Below, in pieces: positions 34,853-46,337 of a DNA stretch of 64,000 nucleotides. The notes beneath the pieces are model-generated. The model ran no database searches, was not told where the DNA came from, and saw only the letters and a list, made by a program, of their open reading frames with translations. How positions within the stretch are numbered: the first letter of the stretch is position 1; every line of letters starts with the position of its first letter. This stretch comes from Owenia fusiformis. Lineage: Eukaryota > Annelida > Polychaeta > Sabellida > Oweniidae. The position numbers and the translations under genes are program-made. The DNA lies in the NCBI GenBank assembly GCA_903813345.2, contig CAIIXF020000007.1, forward strand, positions 36,912,759-36,976,758. Reading direction: 5' to 3'.

Positions 34853-34946
34853 AGCCCAGTCATCCAGAATAAGCCGAGTCATCCAGAATAAGCGGAGTCA
34901 TCCAGAATAAGCCGAGTCATCCAGAATAAACTGAGTCATCCAGAAA
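34853..34946. repeat. Five-copy GAGTCATCCAGAATAAGCC minisatellite
   Basis: About 18-19 bp unit repeated five times. Confidence 0.75.
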
Positions 34947-35305
34947 AAGATGGATGGATGGATGGATGAAATAGGAAGGAGGGATAGGATAGAATAGGAA
35001 GGAACAATAGGATAGAATAGGAAAGGATGAGATAGAATAGAATAGAATAGCAAGGAATGATAGAATAGGAAGGAAAGGAAAGGATAGGAAGGAAGGATAG
35101 ATAAGAAGGATAGGATAGGATAATATGGGATAGGATAGGAAGGATAGGATAGAATAAGAAGGAACGATAGGATAGAGTAGGAAAGAAGGATAGGATAGAA
35201 TAGGAAGGATAGGATAGGAAGGAAAAGATATGAAGGAAAGATAGATAGATAGAAGGAAGGATAAGATAGGAAGGATGGGTGGAAGGATGGATGGATGGAT
35301 TTTTC
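34947..35305. repeat. GGATAGGATAGAA / GGAT microsatellite
   Basis: Purine-rich simple repeat on the plus strand with GGATGGAT ends. Confidence 0.85.
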
Positions 35306-35339
35306 AACATTTTCTTCACTTCTCTTGACTTTCTATCAG

Positions 35340-36620
35340 GATATCATAAGATCGATTTTTCTCGAAATTTCAAAACGCCATAACATAAGTCGGATCGAAA
35401 TTTGGTTTGCAGATTTAGATCCCTTAGAAAATTCTATCCTTAATTCATAACTCATACGTTAAATTTAGAGAAGCTTTTATTTTGACCTACTTTTCAGACA
35501 CCATATCTCAAAAGTGGGTCAAAATATTTTCTGACAGCAAAAAGCTAACACTATTAGCACACTCTTGGCTACATATATACCAAATTTCGAATAGAATATA
35601 ATTAAAGTGTAGTGTCAGAATCGAAAAAATGAGGAAAAGCTTTGAATTTGACCTAGATTTTGACCTAGGCCCTGGACTGGACTTGGACCTAGACTTGACT
35701 TGGACCTAGACAAACAATGGACTTGGACCTGGACTGGACCTTGACTTGAACCTGGAAATGGACTGGAAAGGTATTTTTTCAATTTTTTCACTTTTCTTGA
35801 CTTTCTATAAGGGTATCATCAGATCGATTTTTCTCGAAATTTCAAAGCGCCATAACTTCCGAACCGGAAGTCGGGTCAAAATTTGGTTTGCAGATTTGGA
35901 TTCCTGAGAAAATTCTATTCTTAATTCATAACTCATACGTTGAATTTGGAGAATTTTTTATTTTGACCTACTTTTCGGACGCCATATCTCAAAAGTGGGT
36001 CAAAATACTTTCTGACGGCAAAAGGCTAACACTATTAGCACACTCTTTGCTACTTGTATACATCACTTCGAAGAATATAATTAAAGTGTAGTGTCAGAAT
36101 CGCAAAAATAAGAAAAAACTTTGAATTTGACCTAGATTTTGACCTAGGCATTTTGGTGTCCAAATTTTGAAGCTAGATGGCTTTTGAGGTTCCATTCTTT
36201 TAAAAGCTTTTGTTGTATTGAGCTGAACTCAGTCTATATTTCGTATTTTTCACTTCAAAAAAATCTTTTTTCCCATTGACTTAACATGGGCACCAAATTT
36301 AGCGATTTTTGAGCTGTCAAAACGCAATAACTTCCGAAACGGGAGTCCGATCCCGATTTGGTTTGCAGATTCGGATTTCTGAGATCATTCTACACTTATT
36401 TCATAACTCACATATTGAATTTGGAGAATCTTTTGTTCCGACCTATTTTCCGGACACCATATCTCAAAATCGGTAACAGTAATCAAAAATCTGATGGCCA
36501 ATTAATGAAAGGGCTGTTTCTAAGCTACATGGTGAAAAAAAGACAAAGTTGTTTCGATAAATAACGACGAAGATAATAGACAGATTTAAGATTTGACCTA
36601 GTTCTTGACCTTTGACCTAG
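35340..36620. repeat. Repeat block of about 460-bp units
   Basis: Three diverged direct copies begin near 35340, 35815 and 36295 and share CGCCATAACTTCCGAA, TTTGGTTTGCAGATT, CATAACTCATA and CCATATCTCAAAA. A fourth, shorter relative is at 55790-55950. Between units lie GACCTAGACTTG-type short repeats. No coding potential is supported. Confidence 0.6.
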
Positions 36621-36783
36621 ATAAAAAAAATTGACCCAGTTTCCGAGAAACTAGATACTGGACCTAAATTGACTATATACAGGACTTGATTCAATGTCTT
36701 CTAGTTAAGGAGAAAACGTGTGTAGAAGAATAAAGAAGAAGAATACTGACAAAAGCTATAGACTCCAGATTTACATCTGGAAT

Positions 36784-36972
36784 CTAATAAAAATGGTCCT
36801 GATCAACACAGGCTTCGCTAAAGGTATTGCAGTAGCACATTGGTGGAGGAGGCCATGGTTCTTTACCATGCGTTTTTAGTGCGCTTTTGCTATTGAAAAG
36901 GTTGCCGCATTCATCGCACATGTGGCGTGTTGGGGCAGTTTCCTCCACTGGCTGTACGACAACCAGATCCAT
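36784..36972 (-). CDS. Orphan C2H2 zinc-finger exon
   Basis: A TTTTTTGTAG acceptor precedes MDLVVVQPVEETAPTRHM, followed by a finger core C-x2-C-x(12)-H: CDECGNLFNSKSALKTH. A GTAAAG donor may follow the H in phase 1; otherwise the frame runs on to a stop at 36784. The second histidine is missing unless supplied by a next exon. Its phase does not fit the neighbouring RING gene exons, so it is likely a separate gene fragment. Confidence 0.4.
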   Translation of the reverse strand: MDLVVVQPVEETAPTRHMCDECGNLFNSKSALKTHGKEPWPPPPMCYCNTFSEACVDQDHFY

Positions 36973-37775
36973 CTACAAAAAAGTTGTGATATATATTGAA
37001 AATAAAATCAAGATGTCCATCATCTTGAGTAAACATCAGAATATCGTCGGGCATCAAATATTCACCATATACTACTGTAAAATTATATTTTTGTTGAATT
37101 ATTGTCCCAACTCAAGTTTATATGTAACCATATTTGTTTCTTCCTAGTGTATCCAATGAGAGCGTTTAAGAAATATATGTAAAATATTAAAAATACACAC
37201 ATTCAAAATGATTCAATTAAAACCTAGCCAGTCTGTTCATTGAATCCAATTAGAACGTCTACTAATCCACATGATACATCATAATTAAATTGCTTTTTTA
37301 AAGCGGATATTTCATACCATAACCCCAAAAATATTATAAAATGCGTTGTATTTGTATTTTACTTCACACAGACATATTTGTGTACGTGAAATAATTATTT
37401 GAAAGTTTTATTCCCCATTATAAGGTTAACCTATGGCAATTATACATACCTTCTCACAGCTATGAGCGAGGTGATAAAACTGGTCGAGTGAACTCGTTTG
37501 AGTTATCTATTCGCTGTAAAATTATCAGAGAATGTGTGTTTATAGCGTTGCTTTGGTTTGGTAAATCAATGAAGTATGATATACACGGATGAGTAAATGT
37601 AGAACAAAAGTGCAAATTTCTTCCATTGAAAAGTACAGAGGCGGGTACTCACGAAACATTACATGTGCTTGACTGCATCCACATAGATCGACTAGCCACA
37701 GTGATAAAAGGCCCGATCCCGGAATAATACTCAAGGGTTCACAGGTTCGAGGTCGTTGTGTCAACACCTCTCATA

Positions 37776-37911
37776 CCCCAGTCACATATGCTGCGATTCA
37801 TCGGCCGGCGCCCGCCCGATTGAGTATTTTGTTCAAACCTGAATACAATTCTGAACAATATACTCAATCGGCCGGGCGCCGACCGATAAATCGCAGCATA
37901 TGTGACTGGGG
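37776..37911. mobile_element. GC-rich foldback element, copy 4, with TA duplication
   Basis: Arms CCCCAGTCACATATGCTGCG and its inverse are flanked by TA on both sides, and GGCCGG/GGGCGCC blocks lie inside. It is the most complete copy (136 bp) and defines the element ends. Confidence 0.75.
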
Positions 37912-38356
37912 TATAACTGTTATATAGCATAAGTATAGTATAGATTGTCACACATTTATAAAAGAGTGATTTTTATTTTGACAAATCAATTTCACATTTA
38001 TGGGTGAAGTTTCAGGATCTTCTGTTTGTGTATGATAAGGAAAATTGGCATCTAAATTTCCCCATAACGTAATAGCACACAGCTTGGCATATGAAATATC
38101 CTACAAATGAAACCAAGCAAGACAAACCGGTTTCTAATACAAGGATTTATATTGGCTGTTGTACATGTATTCTTTGAACGCAATCACTCTTTGGATAACG
38201 TTTTCAAAATCATTATAAACGGATTACTTTATCTCAAAGACAATTTCAATGAACTGGATTTTACAGAACTCCCCTTATTTCTTAAAAATGGACTGACCCA
38301 GTTGATTCGCCTGGAGCCGCCATATTTTTTTATACGGGATGCTAATCGGAACCCTT

Positions 38357-39086
38357 TAACTAAAATGGCTGAAAATAAAAAAAACGGATATAATATTTTG
38401 CCGATTTTTTGTAAGAAAATTATTTCATACAACTACTCTTTACATTGACATGGATTTTTACAATGTAGGACACTTGAAATTATTTGTAAAGCTAGGAAAT
38501 GGGTCAAAAGTGAATTTCGCGAGACAAAATGGCGTCCATTTTGAAAAAAGGCGACCCTTTGAACAAGGAGTCATGGGGGAGTTTTCTGTATTGATGTTCA
38601 ACAGAAAGAACTTAAAACAGGAATCCTATCGACAGAGGTTTTAAAACGTGCCACTGTTGTTGACGGAAAGGTGGATTTCGCGAGTCAGATGGACAAATCA
38701 ATGTTAACTAAAATGGCTGAAAATAAAGAAATGGATACAATCGCTGATTTTTTGTAACAAAATTATTTCATATATTTACTCTTTACATTGACATGGATTT
38801 TTACAATGTACGACACCTGAAATTATTTGTAAAGCTAGGAAATGGGTCAAAAGTGAATTTCGCGAGACAAAAATGGCAGCCATTTTGAAAATAGGCAAGC
38901 TTTTAAACCAGGAGTCATAGGGGAGTTTTCTGTATTGATGTTGAACAGGAATAACTTAAAACAGGAATCCTATCGACAGAGGTTTTAAAACGTGCCACTA
39001 TTGTTGACGGACGGACGCACGGGCGAAACGGACGGACAGACAGACGGACAAGTGAGTGATTGCAAAAGCTCACCATGTGAGCTAAA
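38357..39086. repeat. 335-bp repeat element, two units
   Basis: Two units of about 347 bp start at 38357 and 38704 and end with ACGG/ACAG microsatellite and CACCATGTGAGCT. Around it, CGGTTTCTAATACAAGGATT (38130) and CGGTTTCTAATGCAGGATTT (39105) are alike, so flanking DNA is duplicated too. Confidence 0.65.
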
Positions 39087-39284
39087 AAGGACAGTTCTCG
39101 AAGAATCGGTTTCTAATGCAGGATTTATATTCATTGCAAATAAATGGGCCAACGTATTCACCTTCGGGTGTAGTCAATATAATCATGTTATCAAATAGTT
39201 ATTGTTAACATGATCAAGTTGTCACGATGTAAAATGTCAAAATGTCATGAAGTATAGCATGATCTCCTTCATGACAATATAAGG

Positions 39285-39625
39285 ATTTTCTCAAGGTCAT
39301 GTATGATGGCATGTAAAGCAAACCTAATTTCTATCTGAATATCTACTTGTGGAAGGACACAATCAGAAAAAGCAGCATCACAAAACAATACAATTGCAAC
39401 TGCCATTTGTAGCTAGAACTTGTTTTTCTCAAGGTTAACTTACGATAATGTAGAGTCTTATTTTTATCTGATTATATCCCCAGGAGGGTCACCACTCACC
39501 ATCCAAAGAGGTGGCATCACAAGATAAAACAATTGCAACTCATGTCTAGAACTTGATTTTCTCAAGGTCAATATATGTTAGTGTATCAAGAATCTAACTA
39601 TTATCTGAATATCGACCTGGGGAGA
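39285..39625. repeat. Degenerate tandem repeat, unit about 140 bp
   Basis: About 2.5 copies share TTTTCTCAAGGT, TATCTGAATATC and ACAATTGCAACT in the same order. Confidence 0.5.
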
Positions 39626-42033
39626 TATGGAGCAAAAGCCAAATGATTCGAAGTTCATTTAGATTGTCTAAATACGTTTGGATAGGCACGTTCTCATGTT
39701 CCTAGTTTTTTACTTTCACAATATTCTGAATTTGAAGAAACTTTAAGAAGTGTTAAACAAAAATTTGAAGTTGTCTTTAACGCATATTTCCTACAAAAAT
39801 TGGCTGCGTTTTCTTCATGAATTTAAGAGAAAAACGTTTTCCTAAAATATTTGATGTGCAAATTGTAGTGGAAGGTTTAGAATGATAACTAGTATCTTGT
39901 ATTCATTTTTAAAAATAAAATTGTCCCCTCTTTCTCGCGCGTTAGTTTTCAACTTCATTAATCCGACTTATGTGCCGTTGCTTGTTAGCTGTTAAAGTAT
40001 TTGTGTATTACCTAATTATATCCATTGGCGTCGGAAGGGGGAGGGAGTTGGGGCGACCGCCCCCCCCCCCGTTTCCCAGATTTTTTTTCTTCCCAGATTC
40101 CAAACCGATCCTAGAATTGAAAGCTCTAGAGCTTATTAAAGTCAACGTGTAATAATGACAAAAATGATTCTATGTCAGTATATAGTAGTCTTGTCAATTT
40201 ACAGCAAAAAACACTGTTCGATTAAATGCAGATTTGACGGTTAAAGTCGGTTAACTGACAAAAAGAATTACTGATTTTAGAAGGTTTTTGAACAAATAAA
40301 ATAAAAATATTATCGGAATAATGTGAAAATGATCAAATGATCTAGCTGCTGATTGGTTAATTATGAGGGACTTGTTTTCAGCGCCGAAAATGTCAAGCTA
40401 GTGTCATTGATTGCGCTTATATTGAGACTCTGACATCTGTGACATCTGATTTCTGTGCGTCTGTGAGTGTTACGTCTGGATTCATTTATACACTTTAGAT
40501 GTTGAATTCATGTATTTCTAATCATTTGAAAGGTTTGAAGCATCGTTATAAGCACATTATATCTTGTGATATATCATTCGGGTTATATTACACTATACTT
40601 AAGAGAAGTTGCATTGTCTTTATGTCACCAACCTGCCTAAAACAATCTACTACAGGGTTCAGCTTGACTAACAATATGTTTTAAGTACTTTTTTGAATTT
40701 GGGTAATGTAATTTTGTATGCATAAAGTCACGTCGTCAACAGTCCAGTATGTGAACCGCACGTCGCAAGTTATTTCGATGAACATGTTATCAACTGTCAT
40801 TTTTTAATTTTAGATATATTTGTGACAACAACCTTGAACGGTTTTCAATTGTTTTCTGATAGATTCATTCATTTAAAACACATTCCTGGTGAATTTGAAG
40901 GTAGTGGTTATCAAAATTAATTCAAAACAATTACAGCCAGTCGTCACATTATTCACTAAGTTTTGATTTACTAAATCTTCGAAAATGAGCTTGAAATATA
41001 AATAAAGGACCCGTGCCTCATAGTGTACATACAAGAACTTAGAAATTTATTGAAAATGGTAAAATGGAATTCCAGAATTATTTTTATGCAATTTGAATCT
41101 TTATTAAGTATATTTTCAACAAATAACAAAAATAGTCTGAAAATGTGATAAACACGTGTTTTTAACACATGTCATGTTATTTGTACCATCAGGTACATTT
41201 GGTAAATGGTTCTTTATTATTTTCATGTTGCGATACTCGTTTTGGTCAGTCATATACAATTTGACTAAAAAATACTTAGCGGTATTCCTTTAATATGCCA
41301 GAAAATATGTATTCTTCAAAAATACCAGCACGTATTCAACGATCGTGACGTCACAACTAAAATCCCCGGGAAATTGTTCACGTAAGCATCAATTTATTTT
41401 CGTTACAATTTAACCTCCGGATTGCAAGTAAAAATACTATTACAATTTTTGTAATTTGTAGACTTGAGAAGTCACCTAAAGTAATGTTTTACGGACTTTT
41501 ACATGAAAAGTCCAAATCTGATTTTTATCCATTGCTTAACATACTCTGACGGAAATCTTGAATTTCAACAGTATATCGGCAAACGTTTGAAAGTATGTTG
41601 AAAGTACGGATAATGGGGATGTAATAAAACAAATATTGAATGATGTGATCTTTGGATATCAGTTATTTTTCCATGATGGTAAGATTCCCTGCAATCTGAT
41701 TGGTTCATGTGACTTAAATATATTCTGTATTTACACGCACCATCCACTCATCAATGTTGGATAAAGAGTGAAAATGACGTCAGCGTTGGAATACGGTCCA
41801 GTATCCCAACGTCCACGATTTTCATTCAGGATATGACAATTACTGAAAAAACAATGGCGATCAGTTTACACCAATGCGTGCCTATCTGCATTTTGCTAGA
41901 TATCTGATTTAAATATCAGGAAATGATATTGTGATCATCACGATTTATAATTTTAGCATACTTGTGTAAATATAATAAATCAATTTGAAGCACCAACATT
42001 GCTTCATGAACTAGTAAAAATTCAATTTGGCAG
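39626..42033. other. Intron sequence, no gene seen
   Basis: A poly-C element end is at 40020-40075. The block at 41245-41375 (CTAAAAAATACTTAGCG, TCCCCGGG) is related to 33215-33320. Nothing else is supported. Confidence 0.35.
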
Positions 42034-42186
42034 ACGAAAGTTGAAAAAACGTTTCACTACACTGCACTTCCAGCTGATGAAATTGAAGAGAAAATAAAGA
42101 ACATGAAACGTCCCGTAAAACACAATAAAAGCAAAAAGCAAGACCGAAAAGATATTGAAGGAATGTCGATCAAAAACATCGATGCG
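42034..42186 (+). CDS. Orphan 51-aa exon, phase 0-0
   Basis: TTTGGCAG acceptor and GCG/GTGAGA donor bound 51 open codons: a basic, Lys-rich peptide beginning TKVEKTFHYTALPADEIEEK and containing KRPVKHNKSKKQDRK. It lies on the strand opposite to the RING gene, in its first intron. No partner exon was found and the family is not recognised. It could be a retained piece of an old gene or element. Confidence 0.35.
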
Positions 42187-42362
42187 GTGAGAAGGTTGAT
42201 TTATTTATCCAGTCCCAAGCCAAGGATATTGACTTGATTTCAGGAGAGTTTGAGTAATTATGGAAAAAACGTTAATTTATGATTTTACGTGAAATACAGA
42301 AAATATTCTCCCCTTGAACGTCTAGTGCATTTCACTCGTGAAATACAGACCTTCTCGGGAAG

Positions 42363-43513
42363 CAGGGTATTTCCTAAGCGCCGGACCGTCGGACCAGACC
42401 GACCAATTTTCGTACGGTCCTAAAAAAATTGAATATTACCGGACCGCGTGACCGATGGCTTAACTGGACAGTGTAAACATACTTTCCAAGTCATGTCCGA
42501 CGATTGGAAGCTGACTTTTCCAAAGTATAAACTAATGACAACTCTGATTAATGCAAAAAATTAAATAAATGTTTCAAATTTTGCAAATACATTTTGTTTT
42601 CAAGACAAGAGATAAATTTAGGATCGTTGTTTTGTAATATCGGCAACAGCGTGAAGGTCACGCACAAGGGGAATCCCCTATAATCTTTGACATACATTTA
42701 TTCTCTTGACTTTTGTCATTAATTTCGTAAACGTAGGACACCTGAGGATTCCTAGGGGAACTCAAACTCTGCTTAAAATCATATTAACGATCATGACCAT
42801 AAACATTTAATAATTGCTATAGTTTACCTGTTCAAATACACCAAATCATGTAAATTATAAAGAAATTTCATTTTCGATTTTCACTTCCGGTTTATCTGCA
42901 AGGATAATTTGCACAATATAACTCAAATACTGATGGTTATGTGTCAGTTTCACTTCATACACATCTTCTCCAAGGTAGTTGACTTCATCTTCTTTTACTT
43001 TGCTTATGTTTTGAGTTGAATTAATTAGCGTTATCATGTTCATGTATTTAGGATTCCTCAATTGGTGATGAGTTGAGATTTTTTAAACATTTTTTCTAAA
43101 AATGTTTTCAACCAAGCGCAACGCTCCATCTAGGTGCAAACTAGGCGGAGTTATGAGTTACATGTACGCTTGGTACAGTGCCAAGTGAAAGGGGTCTTGG
43201 GAGATCATAGTAGTACCTATATGGCTCTGGTTCTGATTTAGAGTAGAATGCCAGTGGCTTATAGTATTGATCAATAGGGTTGTGATGCTGATCTTGAAAT
43301 CTTACAACATAGGCTTATCCGATGTTTCAAAATTTTAGAGGCATTAGAAAATCCCTGATAAATTTATTTACGGTCTGATTGATGTTGATACGGACCGGAC
43401 ATGTTTTAAAAGTACAGGTCCGTATGTCCGGCAAACGATGGTACGGACCAGAGATAATCTGAAATCACAGTTCCGTATGTCCGGCAAGCAATTTTTCCTT
43501 AGGAAATACCCTG
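42363..43513. mobile_element. hAT-like element with 8-bp target duplication
   Basis: Ends CAGGGTATTTCCTAAG and its inverse are flanked by a perfect 8-bp direct repeat TCGGGAAG (42355-42362 and 43514-43521). Eight-base duplications and C-A-ended inverted repeats fit the hAT group. Subterminal CGGACC/GGTCCG motifs repeat near both ends, as hAT transposases often need. Inside, a short minus-strand frame (42855-43061, ending VKIENEISL) is not recognised as transposase, so the element is non-autonomous. Confidence 0.8.
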
Positions 43514-44670
43514 TCGGGAAGAATATTTTCTGTATTTCACTCGATCATTGAATGACTTGATAATTTAAAACATTTCTGTGAAGGATGTATTCAACTCAGC
43601 CTCTGGGCACCGTCGAATACACCCTCGGAAATATATACAGATATTCGTCTCCACATCATTCAATAATTGTATGATATTCCTTTTCCCTATATAAGGAAAT
43701 CTGACCTGTCAAAAAATGTCTTCATCCTTTTTCACAAGTCAGAAGGTGATGAAATAAGGGAATGGCAAATAACTACTTTAAATATATTTTTAGGGTATTT
43801 TCTTTACTTATTTCCAATGATATACAGGGTGTTCCATATGCTTCTATAAACTGTGAAAAGTCAATGTTACACCCGGTGTATATTCGTAGACAGTACCCCG
43901 GGTCACAAAGCTCAACCGTATGTATGAAATGAAGAGTGGACTTGAACATTGGAATGGACGATCCTGTAATATTTTGGTGAGTTTTTATGTTCGAATCGTA
44001 ATATAGACCTCAAATTAGGTGTATTATCGTCGAAAACACCCCCTAGGACTAGGCAGAAAAGCTTTCGAAAGAGATTTTAATTTCTTAAAGAGATCGAGTC
44101 GTCTAGACAACCAAAAGAACAACCAACTGTCAGAATTGAACGCAATAAGTGGAGAACAGAATACAGTGTTCTTTGGGGATTTATCTATATTGTAACCCAT
44201 AAGAAGATATAAATATGGCTTCTCTAAGGCAAAATAATCTGAAGGAAAAAGCCAATCAGACTGGAACAAATTTGAGCGGGCTTTTTAAATTTGAATTTGA
44301 ATTTCTATTGATGTAAATGGAAATTCATGGCTAGGAATAATCATCGAATTGATACTGTTAACGAATTAATTTAAGCCTTAGAATTGATAAGTTGATAAAC
44401 AAACTTGTTTTACATCTAATAACACGAAAAAATAGGGGGTTACTCTTATTGTGTTTTTAGGAGACCCGCTATCTATTATACAAAATGTAGTACTTGATGA
44501 GAGAGTAGATTAAACTCATATCTTATTAATGACTAAAGATATTTTATGTCATTGAAAACACTCATTTGGTGATAAAAAGTGAGAAAGAAAATAAAAATAA
44601 TCAGGACAGGTGACACCAAAGTCTTGTTTAACACATTGAAATTATTGATTGATTTTCTTTTGGTACTCAC

Positions 44671-44862
44671 CTTGAACTGCTCCACCCCTTCGGGAACACG
44701 ACTTTCCTTTTTGCATTTTGGACAGTGGATACGTTTATTCGACGATTTATTTTCGCTGATTAGCCTTTGTAGGCATCCAAAACAGCAAATGTGCTGGCAA
44801 TCTAATTGTTTTGATTCTTTCGCTGTATCATTACATGACGCACAAATATTTTCTTCTTCCAT
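44671..44862 (-). CDS. RING-HC finger exon, probable first coding exon (64 aa)
   Basis: The exon opens with ATG and ends at a GTGAGT donor in phase 0. It encodes a RING-HC finger with ligands C7, C10, C22, H24, C27, C30, C47 and C50, in the spacing C-x2-C-x11-C-x-H-x2-C-x2-C-x16-C-x2-C. The residues after the last cysteine pair (RVPEGVEQF) resemble the end of TRIM-family RINGs. RING domains recruit a ubiquitin-loaded E2, so an E3 ligase role is likely from the family. No other coding exon is evident just upstream, and an in-frame ATG starts immediately before the finger, so this start was chosen. Linking it to the coil exon at 32960-33142 rests on order, strand and phase. Confidence 0.85.
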
Positions 44863-45464
44863 GGTGTTTATTCGTGTCCTGTGCTACCTCAAATGATATC
44901 ATGTGATTTTGAATCGTATATAAAGTCTCATATTGTCTTTTAGCAACGTTTCTTGAAATAAGTTAATAAGTATCTAAAACAGTGTTACTATTAAGGTTTG
45001 TCCCAACAGCCAATTCAAATGATTGATAAACATGAATAACGAATAAATACCCATTCTCCATGTTTTAGCAAAGTAACATACATTTTAGTCTCACATTTTC
45101 TGATCTAAAAGGGTTGGAACAATACAATCCAAGAACAAATTTATACGGTTTGATGCAGAAGACAAAAGTATGTTTAGATTTTTTAGGGTAGTTCTTGATA
45201 ATATATTGTGACTTGGTTTTAATATCGTCGGCGGTGCCTTTATTTCCAATACTAATTGCCCGTGTTTGGCAAGTTATGACATCAGAGCTTGCAAAAATCT
45301 AAAATAATCATCATTTTTGCATTTCAGTGCAATATCAGAATTATACTTTCTGAACTAGTTTTGTACATTACTTCTACGCAATGACAAACTAATGGATATG
45401 ATTCAATTATTCATTGACACCAGGGGTGCCATGTGCGACCAGAATTAAAAAATTTAAAATTCCC

Positions 45465-45775
45465 AAAGGATAGGTATCGATATGGAAAACGGAATTCGAC
45501 AATGTTTTTTCTCTTAAACCAGTCATTGAAAACATTCTGTAAAAAACATGGTATTTTATGTAATGTTGACTGATTGACAACAATTCAATGCGAAAATTAT
45601 TTAGAAATATTTTATATAACTGTTTTTGTTAACATTTTTTGTTTTTTTAGTGCAATTGTTTTTGCTCCTTTCTACGGATTTTTGAGAATGAAATAAAATG
45701 TCTTTCCGAACCTTGTTGGAACAAAATAGCATATACAACATGTTTTTCGACCTCTCAATATTAGCACTCAATATG
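45465..45775. repeat. Dispersed 300-bp repeat (copy 2 of 3)
   Basis: Same orientation as 3290-3590 and nearly identical. Confidence 0.6.
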
Positions 45776-46028
45776 CTTGACTGAATCATCGTAAATTTAT
45801 TTAAGAGTAATACACAATTGATAATAAGTTAAAAATTAATTGCTCAATTTGTACTATACTTGTATTTTACCTTTTCAAAGGTTCCAAAGTTCAAATTTCC
45901 CTCCATTTTCCACAATTTTGGAAATCCGCAGTGAATAATTTGGTCGCTCGTGAAGAGAATTATTATTAAAAATAATTATATTAAGTAGACTAACTAAATT
46001 TTGAAACACCTGTTTCTCTGAACCACGT

Positions 46029-46337
46029 TATTGTATTGTATTGTATTTTGTTTACCACCAATGAAGGTGAGCAATACCTCTTGGGTATGTGACGTATATA
46101 CGGTCGTAATTTTACGTAATTAACATGGAAGGAGGAGCCCTGTGTTCTTTTATGTGCACTTAAACATAGACATACAAGTACACACCACAGCCTTTTGTAC
46201 GAGTTGCGGACCACTCAGTCAAACACCCTGAAGTACTTCACGCAAACAAGCAAATTTAGTCTTGCCTGAACCGGGGATCGAATCCGGGACCTATTGCGTA
46301 AGAGGTACCTGCGCTACCGCTGAGCTACACGGGTGGA
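46029..46337 (-). mobile_element. tRNA-derived SINE, copy 2
   Basis: Read on the minus strand: GTGTAGCTCAGCGGTAGCGC (A box), GATTCGATCCCCGG (B box), a body shared with 14755-15076 and an AATACAATACAATA tail. Both polymerase III promoter boxes are present in this copy. Compared with copy 1 it lacks about 15 bp in the body (the TTCTGGGTCTATC region). Confidence 0.8.

Larger units (their letters stand above)
112..44862 (-). other. Gene model: RING - coiled coil - nucleotidyltransferase/TPR - coiled-coil exon array
   Basis: This is an inferred multi-exon gene. Its exons lie in the order RING (44671-44862), coil (32960-33142), nucleotidyltransferase exon (18346-20463), then short coil exons from 15800 down to 112. 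All have consensus splice borders and all junctions are phase 0, which would be a surprising coincidence for unrelated exons. The domain order RING then coil follows TRIM-type E3 ligases, but no B-box is seen. A GlnD-like nucleotidyltransferase fused to RING suggests a signalling or defence protein; that role is inference. Introns of about 11.5 and 12.5 kb separate the first three exons. The 3' end lies outside the window. A transcript is needed to prove that the RING exon joins the rest. Confidence 0.55.

Noticed and set aside
42855-43061. Minus-strand 68-codon frame in the hAT-like element as a transposase piece
   Set aside because: No hAT dimerisation or catalytic motif visible.
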